From: Candidatus Delongbacteria bacterium
GTDB taxonomy: Bacteria; UBA4055
DNA: 6,294 nucleotides
Assembly (NCBI GenBank): GCA_022013635.1
Contig: JAKLPX010000354.1
Coordinates: 1 to 6,294, forward strand
Direction of reading: 5' to 3'
Part shown: in pieces, positions 4,858-6,294 of the stretch
How the letters are laid out: every line of letters begins with the position of its first letter
Position numbering within the stretch: position 1 is the first letter of the stretch
Position numbers and translations under genes: made by a program
Notes under the pieces: generated by a model
The model's database searches: none
What the model was told of the DNA's origin: nothing
What the model saw: only the letters and a program-made list of their open reading frames with translations

Positions 4858-6294
4858 ATGAAAAACGAACTGAATTCAAAGCAACAATCGGCTGTAGTTA
4901 CAATTGAAGGACCTTTATTGATAATAGCCGGAGCCGGCAGCGGAAAAACCAGAACTCTTATTGAAAGAATAGCAAATATAATTTTATCGAAAAGAGCATT
5001 TCCTTCAGAAATTATGGCTGTAACTTTCACCAATAAAGCCGCTAAGGAACTTAAAGAAAGAATTGTTTACAGAGTGGGAGAAATAGGTAAAGCGGTTTTT
5101 GCAGGGACATTTCATTCCATAAGTGCCAGAATTTTAAGAAAGTACGCAGACAGATTGGGTTATAATTCCAATTTCGTCATCTATGATACCGAAGACAAAG
5201 AAAAAGTTGTGAAAGGAATGATCAAGAAGAATAATTTCAACAATTCGTCTTTCCCCCACAAGAAAATTTCGACTCTGATATCAATCCTGAAAAACAAATT
5301 GATTTATCCGGAAAATTACAATTCTGACACTGACGAATATTTTTACGATAAGATAAAAGATATTTACAGCGATTATCAGAGAGAGCTTGAAAAATGCAAC
5401 GCTTTTGATTTTGATGATTTGATCTGTATGACCGTAAAACTGTTCCAAAAGAACGAAGATGTGTTGTTTGAATATCAGAACAGGATTAAATATATCTGCG
5501 TTGACGAATATCAGGATACAAATTTTGTTCAGGACGAATTTGTCACACTCCTTTCAAAAATATATAAAAATGTCTGCGTAGTCGGAGACGAAGATCAGTC
5601 AATTTACAGCTGGCGTGGAGCGGATATAAATAATATTTTGACTTTTAAGGACAGACATAAGAATTGCGCCATGATTCAATTAGAGCAAAACTACAGGAGC
5701 TCCGCAAACATTCTCAAAACTGCCAATTCGATAATTTCAAAGAATATCCAGAGACTTGGAAAAAATTTATTTACCGAATCTGATTCGGGAGAAAAAATAA
5801 AGCTGATTTCATGCTTATCCGATATCAAAGAGGGAAATATCGTGATTGACGAAATTGTGAACACGGTTAACGAAGGATCCGAATTAAATGAAATCTGTGT
5901 ACTTTACAGAACAAACTCTCAAAGCAGAATTATCGAAGAAAATTTAAGAAAGAAGGGTCTCCCCTACTCTATTTTCGGGGGATTGAAATTTTATGAAAGA
6001 AAAGAAATAAAGGATATCACGGCTTACTTAAGGCTGTTGATAAATTCCGATGACAATGTTTCGTTTGAAAGAATATTAAATTTTCCGCCCAGAGGAATCG
6101 ACAAGAAAACCCTGGAAAAAATTAAATCTAAGGCAATTCAAACGGGATTGTCGTATTTTCAGGTATTAAAATCCTCGGATATATTTCATTCGGATTCAAA
6201 ATCAAACAATAAAATTTCGGAATTTATTGAGCTGATAGAGACAACTGCCATTGAAATGATTAAGTTTAATGCTCAAAAAACAGCAGAATTTATC
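4858..6294 (+). CDS. pcrA: UvrD/PcrA-type superfamily 1A DNA helicase, 3' end outside window
   Basis: This ATP-driven 3'-5' DNA helicase family unwinds DNA in repair and replication restart and strips proteins from DNA, in the cytoplasm. The first 479 residues are present, about two thirds of the usual 720-740. Visible motifs in order: Q motif LNSKQQSAV (5-13), Walker A AGAGSGKT (24-31), motif Ia AVTFTNKAAKEL (54-65), Ib GTFHSISARIL (83-93), DFDDL (184-188), motif II VDEYQDTN (215-222), motif III GDEDQSIYSWRGAD (243-256), motif IV LEQNYRSS (275-282) and GGLKFYERKEIKD (374-386). Motifs V and VI lie beyond the edge. DEYQDTN and RGADI are closer to PcrA than to E. coli UvrD, but the two names overlap. 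ATG 4858 touches the lipoprotein's TAA in the same frame, with no clear ribosome site, so translation is probably coupled. No frame damage is seen. Confidence 0.95.
   Translation, partial: MKNELNSKQQSAVVTIEGPLLIIAGAGSGKTRTLIERIANIILSKRAFPSEIMAVTFTNKAAKELKERIVYRVGEIGKAVFAGTFHSISARILRKYADRLGYNSNFVIYDTEDKEKVVKGMIKKNNFNNSSFPHKKISTLISILKNKLIYPENYNSDTDEYFYDKIKDIYSDYQRELEKCNAFDFDDLICMTVKLFQKNEDVLFEYQNRIKYICVDEYQDTNFVQDEFVTLLSKIYKNVCVVGDEDQSIYSWRGADINNILTFKDRHKNCAMIQLEQNYRSSANILKTANSIISKNIQRLGKNLFTESDSGEKIKLISCLSDIKEGNIVIDEIVNTVNEGSELNEICVLYRTNSQSRIIEENLRKKGLPYSIFGGLKFYERKEIKDITAYLRLLINSDDNVSFERILNFPPRGIDKKTLEKIKSKAIQTGLSYFQVLKSSDIFHSDSKSNNKISEFIELIETTAIEMIKFNAQKTAEFI

Overview
The window is AT-rich bacterial DNA holding two divergent transcription units that share a 245-base intergenic region (2347-2591). 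The genetic code is standard: Trp is TGG throughout and the mltG-type gene ends with UGA. Promoters look sigma70-like and Shine-Dalgarno sites are visible. The lipoprotein signals and periplasmic or wall enzymes suggest a diderm, possibly a member of an uncultured phylum near the Spirochaetes/Fibrobacter/Cloacimonadota area. I cannot place it more firmly from this sequence.

Leftward (minus strand, 2346 to beyond base 1) is a very large, divergent GlmS-like protein: an N-terminal glutaminase domain, then sugar isomerase (SIS) domains, with the C-terminus outside the window. Its catalytic-type Cys is residue 26 rather than residue 2, so it would need a propeptide to be removed. It also has a long insertion between the glutaminase and SIS parts.

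Rightward (plus strand, 2592 to beyond 6294) is a tightly packed four-gene operon: a secreted UshA/metallophosphatase-like protein, an MltG-type endolytic murein transglycosylase, a small lipoprotein, and a PcrA/UvrD helicase that runs off the edge. The gaps are 1, 9 and 0 bases. A good promoter (TTGACA, 17-base spacer, TATATT) lies just upstream.

The standout is the first operon gene. Its frame is interrupted at codon 38 by UGA (2703-2705), within a Cys-Gly-UGA-Pro context. Directly downstream is a hairpin with a GGUCUU loop, starting 18 bases after the UGA. That is the spacing and loop core I recall for the E. coli fdhF SECIS element. I interpret the gene as an intact 293-residue selenoprotein with a Cys-Gly-Sec motif, not as a pseudogene or a shorter ORF starting at TTG 2757. 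Most of the family's metal-binding residues are eroded while the CGU motif is present, which suggests a redox or other non-phosphatase role at the cell envelope.

The operon mixes envelope functions (secreted selenoprotein, peptidoglycan cleavage, lipoprotein) with a DNA repair helicase. The divergent gene may feed amino-sugar synthesis for the wall. No selenium-insertion genes (selA, selB, selC, selD), tRNA, rRNA, CRISPR or mobile element is visible in the window.
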